Of a stretch of DNA of 44,264 bases, positions 7,798 through 15,889 are shown piece after piece. The DNA lies in NCBI GenBank assembly GCA_003612485.1, contig RAZA01000032.1:1-44264 (forward strand), given 5' to 3'. Numbering within the stretch: the stretch's first letter is position 1; the number at the start of each line of letters is the position of its first letter. Origin of the DNA: a bacterium D16-50 (GTDB taxonomy: Bacteria; Bacillota; Clostridia; Lachnospirales; Lachnospiraceae). The notes beneath the pieces were generated by a model. It was given only the letters and a program-made list of their open reading frames with translations. It searched no databases and had not been told where the DNA came from. The position numbers and the translations under genes were made by a program.

Positions 7798-9276
7798 TCA
7801 ACGGTATTTTTTCCTTCTGATAATCTCATATGAGCATCCCCCAGGGCCGTAAAACAGCAGTTTGGCCTCAAGCTCCACATAGCAGCCGTCCAGCCTGAAG
7901 GCAAAATTGCCGGATGTGTTCCGAATATCAGCCTCCACCATATTCATTGCCCTCATGGTCAAAGTTTCCTTGTCCCCAAGCATCATCAGCACTCTCAGAT
8001 AATCTTCATAGCTCAGTCCCCGATCCCCTTTTCCAACATCATCAAGCTCTCCCTGAAGCGCCGATTCCAGCCCATAATGCCAGCTGTCCCCATCCTTGAG
8101 AAGCGGAACCCTTCCTCCTGAAAGCAGAGTCTTCACGTCATAGACGCTTTCTGCAAAAGCCCAGCCCAGTACAATTGCCCCTTCCAGAAGAGAGGACAGC
8201 TCCGGAAGAAGAATCAGGGTGCATACGAATTCCGCGACTGCCTTGATCTGATTATACTTTGTCTCATCTGTGAGCAGATAGACAGCATTGGCCGCCTCCC
8301 GCATCAGGCAGAGACGATTGATGACGCTTCTGAGATTGTCCACATCGCTTTCATGCCCCGCTATCAGATATTCAATCTGATAGCGCAGCACATCCTCAGC
8401 ATTTTCTTTTCCGTATCTGCCCAGATACTTCAGCAAGTACTCCTGAAAAAAGAATCTTTCCGCCAGCTGCTCAGCCGCAGACTCCTCTCTCTGCGGGATG
8501 TTGCCCTGACTGAGCCCTCCTTTCTCCGATCTGTCCCAAATCAGGCCTGTCATATCAAGGGCATTGCGGGAAAGAGCTTCTTCATCCTCCACCACAAGCT
8601 TCAGAAGACCCAGTCTCTTTTTTTCCTCCAAGGCACTGGTGGGATTGGTGATCCTCAAAGTATCCCACTGATTCTCCTGAATCTCTACTTCCATACCGTC
8701 GTACTTCTCTATTTCCTCATCGAGTTTGCGCTTTTCCTCCTCCGCATTTCCTTCCTCAAGCCCATTGACTTCTATTGTCCGGATCCAGCCCTGAAGCTGT
8801 TCAAACACTTCCAGCCCCACGTCCGCCCCTATGGCCTCCGCTGCGCACCTGCGAAACACCGCCCCTCCATGATCCGTCAGAATCGAAACCTTTGTCACCT
8901 CAACCGGGCCTGCTTCAAGTCCCAGAAAATCCCTATAAAGGTACTCTGAAAAAATCACGTCTCCATAATCCAGATTTTTCTCCACATACTTTTGCAGATG
9001 GGCCTCGGTATTTGTCTTGCTGCAGGTAACGGTGCCATAAGAGGCATCGATGGCAAACAGATTAAACTGCTTCATCAGCTCTCTATGGTACTCGGCCATA
9101 ACGCTGTACAGCCCTATCTCCGTCACACATTCTGCCTCCAGCCTCCCGCCGTTCCTCCGCACACCGTCTATCAGCACCAGAAACAAGGATAGGATAACGG
9201 CAGTACATAGGGCGACACACACCGTCAGATATGCATTGGAAGATTTCTCCATGATCTCGTCTCTGTCCTTACCCAC
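7798..9276 (-). CDS. DUF5702 domain-containing Tad-locus protein
   Basis: A 492-residue protein with one N-terminal hydrophobic helix (AYLTVCVALCTAVILSLFLV) and a long extracytoplasmic part rich in charged residues. This layout and position match DUF5702 proteins that accompany Tad pili in Clostridia; their function is not known. A GTG at 9276 is the best start because AAAGGAGG lies 8 bases ahead, whereas the in-frame ATG at 9252 has no such site. The stop lies 19 bases before the large TadE-like gene. Confidence 0.75.
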   Translation of the reverse strand: MGKDRDEIMEKSSNAYLTVCVALCTAVILSLFLVLIDGVRRNGGRLEAECVTEIGLYSVMAEYHRELMKQFNLFAIDASYGTVTCSKTNTEAHLQKYVEKNLDYGDVIFSEYLYRDFLGLEAGPVEVTKVSILTDHGGAVFRRCAAEAIGADVGLEVFEQLQGWIRTIEVNGLEEGNAEEEKRKLDEEIEKYDGMEVEIQENQWDTLRITNPTSALEEKKRLGLLKLVVEDEEALSRNALDMTGLIWDRSEKGGLSQGNIPQREESAAEQLAERFFFQEYLLKYLGRYGKENAEDVLRYQIEYLIAGHESDVDNLRSVINRLCLMREAANAVYLLTDETKYNQIKAVAEFVCTLILLPELSSLLEGAIVLGWAFAESVYDVKTLLSGGRVPLLKDGDSWHYGLESALQGELDDVGKGDRGLSYEDYLRVLMMLGDKETLTMRAMNMVEADIRNTSGNFAFRLDGCYVELEAKLLFYGPGGCSYEIIRRKKYR

Positions 9277-9350
9277 GCCGTTGACCTCCTTTTTGCGGAT
9301 CCCCTATTATAGGGCAGTTGCTCATAGCTATGCTGATCTTTTCCGACTTC

Positions 9351-9527
9351 TTAAACCTTGTTGGTCTGGGTGGTGATTTTTTTGAAAATATCTTCCACCA
9401 CCTTGGTGATCTGCCCCTTGAACAGAATCACCAGTCCTACCAAAACCACGATGATCAGGATGATTTCCACAGTTCCCATTCCATCTTCCTCTGTCATCAG
9501 CTGTCTAAACCCCTTCAGTCCATCCAT
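9351..9527 (-). CDS. Flp1-type major pilin (58 residues)
   Basis: A short gene encoding a 16-residue leader ending EEDG, then MGTVEIILIIVVLVGLVIL and a basic/polar tail KGQITKVVEDIFKK. The glycine at -1 and glutamate at +5 mark the prepilin peptidase site, and the mature product would be about 42 residues, normal for type IVb Flp pilins. It is the likely structural subunit of the pilus. The start ATG at 9527 has AGAGG 7 bases upstream. It sits between TadC and the DUF5702 protein. Confidence 0.9.
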   Translation of the reverse strand: MDGLKGFRQLMTEEDGMGTVEIILIIVVLVGLVILFKGQITKVVEDIFKKITTQTNKV

Positions 9528-9593
9528 TCCTTCACCTCTCTGCCCGCCGGTGCAGGCATCCCTTTCTGCCGCAGCCTCTGCGGCGCAGATTGT

Positions 9594-11033
9594 TCACATA
9601 TTCGAGAATGCCGGTATCATGATAACCGCCATGACCACCGCAAGCATGAGAACCATGGGAACCAGCAGCTTTGTCCCCGCAGCTTCTCCTAGCTTCTTTC
9701 CTTGCTGAAGCTGTTCCGTCGCAGCCTTGTCCGCTTCGTCACGGAGTCTTTCCAGCAATGCCTTATTGCCTTTTTTCAGATTCTGCATCAGCAGAGCGCT
9801 CAGCCTGATGTACTCCTGCAGTCCCGTCCTCCTCCCAAAATGCTCATATGAGGCACCTTCCGAGACTCCGGAGCGCAGCTCCCTGCAGGCATACAGCATC
9901 TCTTCATAGGCAGGAGAGGCCCTGCTGCCATTTTGACGCCTCACCTCATAATCCCCGGCGATTTTCTGGAACGCTCCCCTGACGGTCATTCCGGCCCCGA
10001 TGAAAAGCGCCAGCTTATGCACCACCTCCGGATACTCCCTTCGCGCACATTCCTTTCTCTTCTCCAGCCGTTTGTGCAGATCTTTATCAGCGATAAAATA
10101 TGCTGCCGCAGCTGCCGTCATAACCGCCGCCCACAGAAGCATGCTGTCGTCCTCCACCTCCTGCTTCCAGCCAACGGCCTTCCCTCTCCATTCCACGGGC
10201 AGCGCCCATTCCGCCTGCTCCAAACTGCTGTCCTGAGCATCCCGCAGCGCCTCCTGCAGCTCCGCGTAAAGCCGTTCCTCCTCTGTCAGCAGCGGCGGAA
10301 CCAGCGTCACGGGGATTTCCTCCGTCCTATAATATCTGCCATAGGACAGCCGTACCCGCAATACCGCCTCCTCCGGCTGCCCCACTGACGCTATAAAGCC
10401 TTCCTGCCCCAAAATATCCGGTCTGTCGCTCTCCCACTCAACATATATCGGAAACCCGTCATACTTCTCTTCCAAGATCAGAGCAGAACTCACATTCCTC
10501 AGATCACGGTTTTCCCCCAGTATGTACCGCGGCAATCGCTCCAGAAAGTCATCGAAGAGCGCCTCGGCCTGATCCTGAGCCAAAAGCAGCGGTTCCACCT
10601 GCAGCCGAAACCGAAACCTATTCTTGCCATATTCAGCCAGCAGATCGATTTCCTCCGCCTCCTCCCCATATTCCCCTCTGACAATCTTGCCGCTCTCTCC
10701 CAAGACCCTGCCGCTTTGGGAACTGTACTTGACGGCAGCACAAAACAGTGTCCCCAACAGAACAATGGCCAGACTCACGGCCCCCTTCTTCACATAATAG
10801 CCCGTCTTTAGGCACTCCTTGGTCTCCCCGGGGCAGAGCTGCTGCAGGTCGTTTTCCACCACAGAGGCGGAAAACAGCCTCGGCAGGCGGCAAGAGCTTC
10901 TTTTGTATAAATACATGGCAATCTTATAAAAAGGAGTCAGCAGGGCCGATATGTTCTCTCCCACCTTCTCTTTCCGCCCCAGATACAGCAGCACACAAAA
11001 AATCCCCACAACCACTACCACCATCCAATACAT
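9594..11033 (-). CDS. TadC-like type II secretion F-domain protein
   Basis: 479 residues with an N-terminal membrane helix, a second near residue 90, a long cytosolic or external insert (about 110-300), then a helix near 305 and a T2SSF-type helical domain ending in the hydrophobic pair 'LLVPMVLMLAVVMAVIMIPA'. It would form, with TadB, the membrane platform that TadA drives. The insert makes it longer than typical TadC (about 300 residues). The ATG at 11033 is favoured over one at 11048 because GGAGG lies 7 bases before it. Confidence 0.82.
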   Translation of the reverse strand: MYWMVVVVVGIFCVLLYLGRKEKVGENISALLTPFYKIAMYLYKRSSCRLPRLFSASVVENDLQQLCPGETKECLKTGYYVKKGAVSLAIVLLGTLFCAAVKYSSQSGRVLGESGKIVRGEYGEEAEEIDLLAEYGKNRFRFRLQVEPLLLAQDQAEALFDDFLERLPRYILGENRDLRNVSSALILEEKYDGFPIYVEWESDRPDILGQEGFIASVGQPEEAVLRVRLSYGRYYRTEEIPVTLVPPLLTEEERLYAELQEALRDAQDSSLEQAEWALPVEWRGKAVGWKQEVEDDSMLLWAAVMTAAAAAYFIADKDLHKRLEKRKECARREYPEVVHKLALFIGAGMTVRGAFQKIAGDYEVRRQNGSRASPAYEEMLYACRELRSGVSEGASYEHFGRRTGLQEYIRLSALLMQNLKKGNKALLERLRDEADKAATEQLQQGKKLGEAAGTKLLVPMVLMLAVVMAVIMIPAFSNM

Positions 11034-11103
11034 AGCTTCACCTCCCATTTAAGCCTTAAATGCCATCTCGGATACCCCGGTTTCCACGGTATTTCAGGCT
11101 CTC

Positions 11104-11862
11104 TCATATCAACCCCTCCATGATCCGCTCTCCCAGCATATAGGCCCCCAGATAGACCGCAAGGCAGAGCGTCATAACAGCGATACCCATTGCATTGTGG
11201 TACAGCGGGGCAAAGTACCCCGGATTCCCCAGCTCTATATAGAGCAGAATTCCCAGCGGCATGGCTTTCATAATACCAAGCTCCATTCTTTTTCCACTCA
11301 AAAGCGTCCTCAGCTCCTGCTTCAGCCGGATCTGTCTTCCGATCTGATCCGCGGAACTTCTGATGATCTCCGCCATATTTCCCCCGTTTCTCTTGGCAAT
11401 GGAAAAGATCTGGGCGAACTGTCCGATTTCATCGCAGCCACTGCGCTCCGCCATATCCGCCAGCAGCTCCTCCAGAGGTATATTGATGGTCAGCCCTCTC
11501 CGGATAATGTCCATCTCTCTGACCATGAATCCGCCCTCTCCGTACATCAACGCCATATCCTGCCTGCATTCCATAAACGCGTTCTCTGCGGAATAGCCTG
11601 CCTGCAGCGATGTAGATACCGCCAGAATGCATTCCCGGAACTGGATCGCCAGCTCTTCCCGGTCTTTTTTTCCTTTTTCTTTGGCAATTCTGAAAAAAAG
11701 CAGTACCCCTACAGCGGACAGCGGCACCACGGCCAGTAGGCTTCGATAGAAGAAATATGCCAGAAGTCCCACTGCCCCGGCGCACAGCGCAGCAGTACAC
11801 GCTTTTTCGCCTCTCTTCCAATGATGTCTATGATAATCCGGCCGCCTTAAGCTTGTGCTCAT
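11104..11862 (-). CDS. TadB-like type II secretion F-domain protein
   Basis: A 252-residue integral membrane protein with two N-terminal helices, a T2SSF helical domain (LAVSTSLQAGYSAENAF, then AKRNGGNMAEII) and C-terminal helices. Role: inner platform of the pilus assembly machine. The ATG at 11862 lies behind AGGAGGGG and overlaps the 3' end of tadA by 35 bases; the frame is open 39 codons further but only inside tadA. Overlap implies coupled translation with the ATPase. Confidence 0.88.
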   Translation of the reverse strand: MSTSLRRPDYHRHHWKRGEKACTAALCAGAVGLLAYFFYRSLLAVVPLSAVGVLLFFRIAKEKGKKDREELAIQFRECILAVSTSLQAGYSAENAFMECRQDMALMYGEGGFMVREMDIIRRGLTINIPLEELLADMAERSGCDEIGQFAQIFSIAKRNGGNMAEIIRSSADQIGRQIRLKQELRTLLSGKRMELGIMKAMPLGILLYIELGNPGYFAPLYHNAMGIAVMTLCLAVYLGAYMLGERIMEGLI

Positions 11863-13045
11863 GAAGCAGTATCCCCTCCTTCTCCAGCTTTCCCATGATC
11901 CTTCCCTCTTCGTCCTCCCCCTCCTCCCGGAAGAGAAACAAGGGATTCCATTTGAATTCGCCGCCTTCGCAGCCGACAACCTCCGCTATCTCCAGAACCC
12001 TGCGGGATTTGTCCCGCAGTCTGCCCAGATGCACGACGATGTCCACCCCTGAGGCAATCTGCTGCCTTATGGCCCCAAGCGGCAGCTCCATTCCCATGAG
12101 CACCATGTTTTCCAGTCTGGCCAGCATATCTTTCCCGCTGTTGGCATGACCCGTAGACATACTGCCGTCATGGCCGGTATTCATGCACTGCAGCATGTCA
12201 AAGGCCTCCGCTCCCCTGACCTCCCCCACGATGATCCGGTCCGGCCGCATCCTCAGCGACGACCTGATCAGTTCCCTCATAGTGATTTCGCGGCAGCCCT
12301 CCCCATTGCCGCTGCGGGTCTCCAGACGCACCAGATTGGCAAGACCCTGCAGCTGCAGCTCGGCGCTGTCCTCTATGGTAACGACTCGCTCATGAATAGG
12401 GATGAAATAGGATAGCGCATTCAGGAAAGTAGTCTTCCCGCTTCCGGTACCTCCGCTGATGAAAACATTGTATTTGGCTCTCACCAGCTTTGCCAAAAAC
12501 TCCGCCGCCTCGGAGGATACGGAATTTGTCCGGATCAGACCCTCCATGGTGATTGGCTTGTCCGGGAAACGCCTTATGGTGACAATAGGGCCATTGAGCG
12601 CAACGGGACTCATCACCACATTGACTCTGGAACCGTCGGGAAGCCTTGCGTCCACGATTGGAGAGGCCTCGTTCACCACACGATTGCAGCCTGCCACGAT
12701 CTGCTGTATCACATCCAGCAGTTTCTCCGCGGATTCAAATCCCACATCCAGTTCCCGAAGGCTTCCCCCCTGCTCCACAAAGATATGATCCTTCCCGTTG
12801 ATCATGATTTCCGTCACAGAGCTGTCCTCCACAAATATCTGCAGGATGTCCAGCCTCCGCAGGGAGTCAAACAGCTCCTTCTTCAGTCTCCTTCGCATGT
12901 CCGGCGGGCAGATCGTCAGCGCCCTCTGCTCCAGCATGGCCTCGTCTATGGCATCCTCCACCTCGGTATCGGAGTAGTCCTTCATAAAGCCTATCTTCTC
13001 TTGTATACGGTACTTCAGCTCCTTCTTCAGCTCCGTCAGCTCCAC
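11828..13045 (-). CDS. TadA/CpaF-type pilus assembly ATPase
   Basis: A 405-residue cytosolic secretion ATPase. Walker A is GGTGSGKT at 198-205 with catalytic Lys204; an N-terminal domain of the CpaF type precedes it ('VTEIMINGKDHIFVEQ'). A GEVRGAEAFDML Walker B/Asp box region and GHDGSMSTGHANS complete the family features. It hexamerises and powers polymerisation of the Flp pilin. The start is a GTG at 13045 with GGAGG 7 bases upstream; it overlaps the CpaE-like gene by 10 bases. Length is typical. Confidence 0.95.
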   Translation of the reverse strand: MELTELKKELKYRIQEKIGFMKDYSDTEVEDAIDEAMLEQRALTICPPDMRRRLKKELFDSLRRLDILQIFVEDSSVTEIMINGKDHIFVEQGGSLRELDVGFESAEKLLDVIQQIVAGCNRVVNEASPIVDARLPDGSRVNVVMSPVALNGPIVTIRRFPDKPITMEGLIRTNSVSSEAAEFLAKLVRAKYNVFISGGTGSGKTTFLNALSYFIPIHERVVTIEDSAELQLQGLANLVRLETRSGNGEGCREITMRELIRSSLRMRPDRIIVGEVRGAEAFDMLQCMNTGHDGSMSTGHANSGKDMLARLENMVLMGMELPLGAIRQQIASGVDIVVHLGRLRDKSRRVLEIAEVVGCEGGEFKWNPLFLFREEGEDEEGRIMGKLEKEGILLHEHKLKAAGLS

Positions 13046-14076
13046 GGGCTACCCTCCTCCCGCCTTTTGTCTTCCCCAGCCTCCGATTCCATTTCCTTCA
13101 GCAAGCCCTTTACCATGCCGGCAAGATCGCTTTTCGTCAGCTGCTCCAGCTCCTCCGGCAGCCTATGTATATGGGAAAGACTCAGCATTTTGGTCTTTCC
13201 CAGCACATCCTCATATTCGTACAGCCCCAGCACCTGCTCATACTGCAGCAGCTTGCTTCTGGCTATCCGGTCCTCCCTTGTCAGCGTATACACTCTGGTG
13301 CATAGACGCAGGATATCGAACAGTCCCTGCATGCTCTCGCTCAGGTCCAGAACCACATATTCATACTCCCCCAGTTCCTCCAGCTTCTGAAGCAGCCCCA
13401 TCCATTCCGCAGCCGTGACGGAGAGCAGGTTCTGCCCTGACTTCATGGGCGGGATATAGTCCAGTCCCCCTTTATGCTTCAGCATCGTCTTCATCCGCAG
13501 CCGGAACTTGTCCCTTTCCGCATTGAGAAAATACAGCAGATCCGCCATATCCAGAGTCTCCATGTCCGGCAGAAGCTCCCCAAGCCCCGCGTAGTGCTCA
13601 AAGTTCAGGTATAGGGTAGGATGCTCCATAGCCAGAAGCTGGCTCATAGTTATAGCAAAGGAAGTCTGCATACATCTTTTCACCGGAGAATAATTTCCGA
13701 TGAAAACGGTCCTTCCCTTCCGCCTGAGTCTGGGCAGCTGCTCCTCCGCCTGCTCCATGTATATTCCCAGCAGGTATTTCAGCACTTCCTCCGCCTCCTG
13801 ATACTTATCCACATAGGACACGTCCTGCCACCTCATGACACCGCTTTCGCTCAACACCACAAGACACCGGGAATCCATCCCCCGCAGCGCCTGACAAAAG
13901 GCGGACTCCGCCACCACCAGCATCTCCGGAGCATTTTTCTCCTCCCGGAGCAGATCTTCCGTGGCAGTATACCCATGCAGCTCCCAGGGCAGGTTCTTAT
14001 GCTTGTTCAGAAATTCCGTCATCAGCTGAACATACTCCTCTTCAGGGTCGCACAAGGCCATAATCTTTTCCGCCAT
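13036..14076 (-). CDS. CpaE-like Tad-locus protein with a degenerate P-loop
   Basis: 346 residues. The first 110 resemble a receiver-like domain; the remainder has the MinD/CpaE-type ATPase layout ('TLYLNFEHYAGLGELLPDM', 'YEYVVLDLSESM', 'RVYTLTREDRIARSKL'). Related proteins carry a glycine-rich P-loop with lysine at the place where this one has YSPVKRCMQTSF (129-140); the GK-S/T core is missing, so ATP hydrolysis is doubtful. CpaE proteins normally place the pilus machine in the cell. The gene starts 3 bases after the prepilin peptidase stop and overlaps tadA by 10 bases. Confidence 0.8.
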   Translation of the reverse strand: MAEKIMALCDPEEEYVQLMTEFLNKHKNLPWELHGYTATEDLLREEKNAPEMLVVAESAFCQALRGMDSRCLVVLSESGVMRWQDVSYVDKYQEAEEVLKYLLGIYMEQAEEQLPRLRRKGRTVFIGNYSPVKRCMQTSFAITMSQLLAMEHPTLYLNFEHYAGLGELLPDMETLDMADLLYFLNAERDKFRLRMKTMLKHKGGLDYIPPMKSGQNLLSVTAAEWMGLLQKLEELGEYEYVVLDLSESMQGLFDILRLCTRVYTLTREDRIARSKLLQYEQVLGLYEYEDVLGKTKMLSLSHIHRLPEELEQLTKSDLAGMVKGLLKEMESEAGEDKRREEGSPWS

Positions 14077-14079
14077 ACT

Positions 14080-14580
14080 TTAATAGACACCCCCCAAATA
14101 CAGCAGGACGCTGGCCAGAACCGGACCGGACAAACAGATCTCGGCCCCCTGCGCATCCTCCTTTTTCAGATAGATTTGCCAGCTGCCTTTTTCCGCCACA
14201 TCCGTCAGATACCTGAAGAGATGTCCCAGCCTCCTGCCAAAGCTATTTTCTTTCCACATTTTCAACAGAGAAATAATTGCTGCGATCAGCAGAGAACAGA
14301 ACAAGAAAACAAGAATTTTTTCCCGGGGCAGATAGCCTGCCGTCACTCCCAGCAGTTTCACATCCCCCGCGCCCACGGAAGCGATTTTGAAAAACGGATA
14401 CAGAAGAGCCATGAGCAATGCCGCCTTCCCTGCATAGGAGACCGCTCCCCACGGCCCGCCGCCCCAAAAGCGCCATGCCATGCCCACGGCAGCCATCAGC
14501 AGGATCAAACCGTTGGGGACTCGCCGGTCCCTATAGTCGAAGCTGCAGGCTGCCGCCAAAAAAACACACAAAGCCGCCAA
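14080..14580 (-). CDS. Prepilin peptidase, A24 family (first gene of the Tad operon)
   Basis: A 166-residue membrane peptidase with both A24 aspartates: Asp15 in SFDYRDRRVPN and Asp73 in GAGDVKLLG, where the second motif and the following helices are classical. I start at a TTG at 14580 because AAAGGAG precedes it by 8 bases and a strong promoter lies at 14696-14724, inside the longer open frame that begins at 14724; that longer frame would put its first codon in the -35 box. It should process the Flp1 pilin. Cytoplasmic membrane. Confidence 0.86.
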   Translation of the reverse strand: MAALCVFLAAACSFDYRDRRVPNGLILLMAAVGMAWRFWGGGPWGAVSYAGKAALLMALLYPFFKIASVGAGDVKLLGVTAGYLPREKILVFLFCSLLIAAIISLLKMWKENSFGRRLGHLFRYLTDVAEKGSWQIYLKKEDAQGAEICLSGPVLASVLLYLGGVY

Positions 14581-14695
14581 TCCCCCATCTCCTTTACCTA
14601 AGCACTTGAATTCCGAGGCTAGACCCGCCTCAAAGACTGCACGAACATCATTGACCGAACATTGTCGAAACATCAGATTTGATTGATGTAGTTGC

Positions 14696-14724
14696 ATTAT
14701 AACCAATGTGCTTTGGGATTGCAA
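14696..14724 (-). promoter_or_regulatory. Sigma-A promoter of the Tad operon
   Basis: Minus strand: TTGCAA (14719-14724), 17 bp, TATAAT (14696-14701). The start would be near 14689, leaving a 108-nt leader with a small hairpin (GAGGC/GCCTC) before the AAAGGAG site of the peptidase gene. I see no further strong promoter down to 4268, so one transcript may cover the whole locus. Confidence 0.8.
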
Positions 14725-14760
14725 GGGATAAAATACAAAAATATCATTTTTGGCTATTAT

Positions 14761-14955
14761 CTACAAAAATTTGTAGAAGCCAATCCCATAAAGGGCCAGA
14801 AGCCCCGGAAATCCCAGTATTCCGGATGTCAATACCGTCACGGCGTTGATGCCCACCCCCAGAGAAAGCCCCATGGCCTCCAATGCAGAATTGATGAAAT
14901 ATATGGCTATGGTGCCCAGAATCCCCCTCAGCAAAATATTTAAAATCTGCTCCAT
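14761..14955 (-). CDS. bofA: BofA family protein (pro-sigma-K processing inhibitor-like)
   Basis: A 64-residue membrane protein with two hydrophobic segments and the family core 'GLSLGVGINAVTVLTSGILG' followed by FPGLLALYG. In Bacillus, BofA holds the SpoIVFB protease inactive in the outer forespore membrane until the sigma-K checkpoint is met. AGGTGAG stands 3 bases before the ATG. A sigma-E-like promoter is present upstream. No spoIVFB or sigK lies in the window. Its presence suggests spore formation, although bofA-like genes also persist in some non-sporing relatives. Confidence 0.9.
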   Translation of the reverse strand: MEQILNILLRGILGTIAIYFINSALEAMGLSLGVGINAVTVLTSGILGFPGLLALYGIGFYKFL

Positions 14956-14978
14956 GTCTCACCTATGGCTTTTTTTAC

Positions 14979-15006
14979 ATATTATGTCCCCATTACCAAA
15001 ATATGT
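14979..15006 (-). promoter_or_regulatory. Possible sigma-E promoter for bofA
   Basis: Minus strand: ACATATT (15000-15006) and CATAATAT (14979-14986), 13 bases apart. This is near the sigma-E consensus (KMATATT, about 14 bases, CATACAHT), with a one-base short spacer and one mismatch in each box. In Bacillus bofA belongs to the sigma-E regulon, which supports the reading. The start would lie about 17 bases before the ATG. Confidence 0.45.
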
Positions 15007-15141
15007 ATGAAGGAGCCGGGAAAAGCCTGCGGAAAATTTCCATAATTGGAATATTATGGTTAAGGGGCGGCTATACTTGTAATACATAGGCGTACAGAAT
15101 AGACTGCCGCCTCCACATCTTTGCAGAAAGGAACCGCCCCA

Positions 15142-15438
15142 ATGAAGACATATTTCAGCCAGAAAATCCAAACAGAGCGTCTCACGGAAGAGGACTATTC
15201 GCCCGTCACCCTGAAGGATTCCATAGAAAAAACCCGCCAGGCGCTGGATATCGCCTATGCGGGCTTTGATAATGCAATAGAAGTCGATCTCATCGACAGC
15301 TACATCTACCAGATAAATTCACTTCAAAAAAGATATAAGCATCTCAGCGATCTGGCGGCGGAGGAGGAATCTCCTCAGGAAGGGTCCTCATACAAACATT
15401 CCCCGATTCGCGCCCTGGTCAGCCATGTTTTCGGTTAA
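15142..15438 (+). CDS. YaaL/DUF2508 family protein
   Basis: A 98-residue soluble, mostly helical protein; the 'DSIEKTRQALDIAYAGFDNA' helix followed by 'DLIDSYIYQINSLQKRY' is the DUF2508 (YaaL) pattern. Function is unknown. The ATG at 15142 follows AAAGGA by 9 bases; an upstream in-frame TTG at 15121 has no such site. In Bacillus yaaL lies directly before bofA in one direction (recR-yaaL-bofA); here the two are divergent, 186 bases apart. A GAATATT at 15047-15053 and TATACT at 15072-15077 could be a promoter, but spacing is poor. Its last 51 bases overlap fliS on the other strand. Confidence 0.82.
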   Translation: MKTYFSQKIQTERLTEEDYSPVTLKDSIEKTRQALDIAYAGFDNAIEVDLIDSYIYQINSLQKRYKHLSDLAAEEESPQEGSSYKHSPIRALVSHVFG

Positions 15439-15861
15439 AGTATTCCTTCCATAGGTCAGGCCCGCGTAGACGGTCTGGGAATTGTTCATCACCGGGCCTG
15501 CGCCGTTCTGCCCGGCGATCTGCCCATAGGCATCCCGCAGAGGCACAATGACCCGCCTGATCTCCTCCAGCATTCCCATATCGCATCTGGCCTCCCCCAG
15601 AGCAAGCCGTCTGATGCAGAATAAGTACAGCTGCATCAGCGCCGGCGCCGGCTCATATTCCATATGCAGAGAGCCCATCAGCTCATTCAGACAGCCTCTG
15701 GCCTTTCTGGCCGCATCATGGAACAGCTGCATGTCGTTTCCCGCAGCCTCCTCGGCATCCTCCAGATAGCCAAGGAGCATCTCGTACAATATCACCACCA
15801 GCTCCGTAGGATTGGCCTGCGTGATCCGAAGGGTAAAGCGTTGTTTGTCTTCTTTCTTCAT
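15388..15861 (-). CDS. fliS: Flagellar export chaperone FliS
   Basis: 157 residues. The N-terminal part carries the FliS pattern (ANPTELVVILYEMLLGYLEDA), and the remainder is a four-helix bundle as expected. FliS binds the C-terminal helices of flagellin in the cytosol and keeps it unfolded until export. The ATG at 15861 follows GGGAG by 6 bases; eight codons further up are open but lack a site. It follows flagellin by 28 bases, so the pair is co-transcribed. The 3' end overlaps yaaL (opposite strand) by 51 bases. The C-terminal 40 residues are longer and more polar than in many FliS proteins. Confidence 0.9.
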   Translation of the reverse strand: MKKEDKQRFTLRITQANPTELVVILYEMLLGYLEDAEEAAGNDMQLFHDAARKARGCLNELMGSLHMEYEPAPALMQLYLFCIRRLALGEARCDMGMLEEIRRVIVPLRDAYGQIAGQNGAGPVMNNSQTVYAGLTYGRNTLTENMADQGANRGMFV

Positions 15862-15889
15862 ATTCGTCTCCCGGCACTTCCCCAAAGAC

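Noticed and set aside
14581..14690. Cyclic di-GMP riboswitch in the Tad operon leader
   Set aside because: The leader lacks the conserved GGU/ACGCA-type core and tetraloop of the known classes; only one small hairpin is visible.
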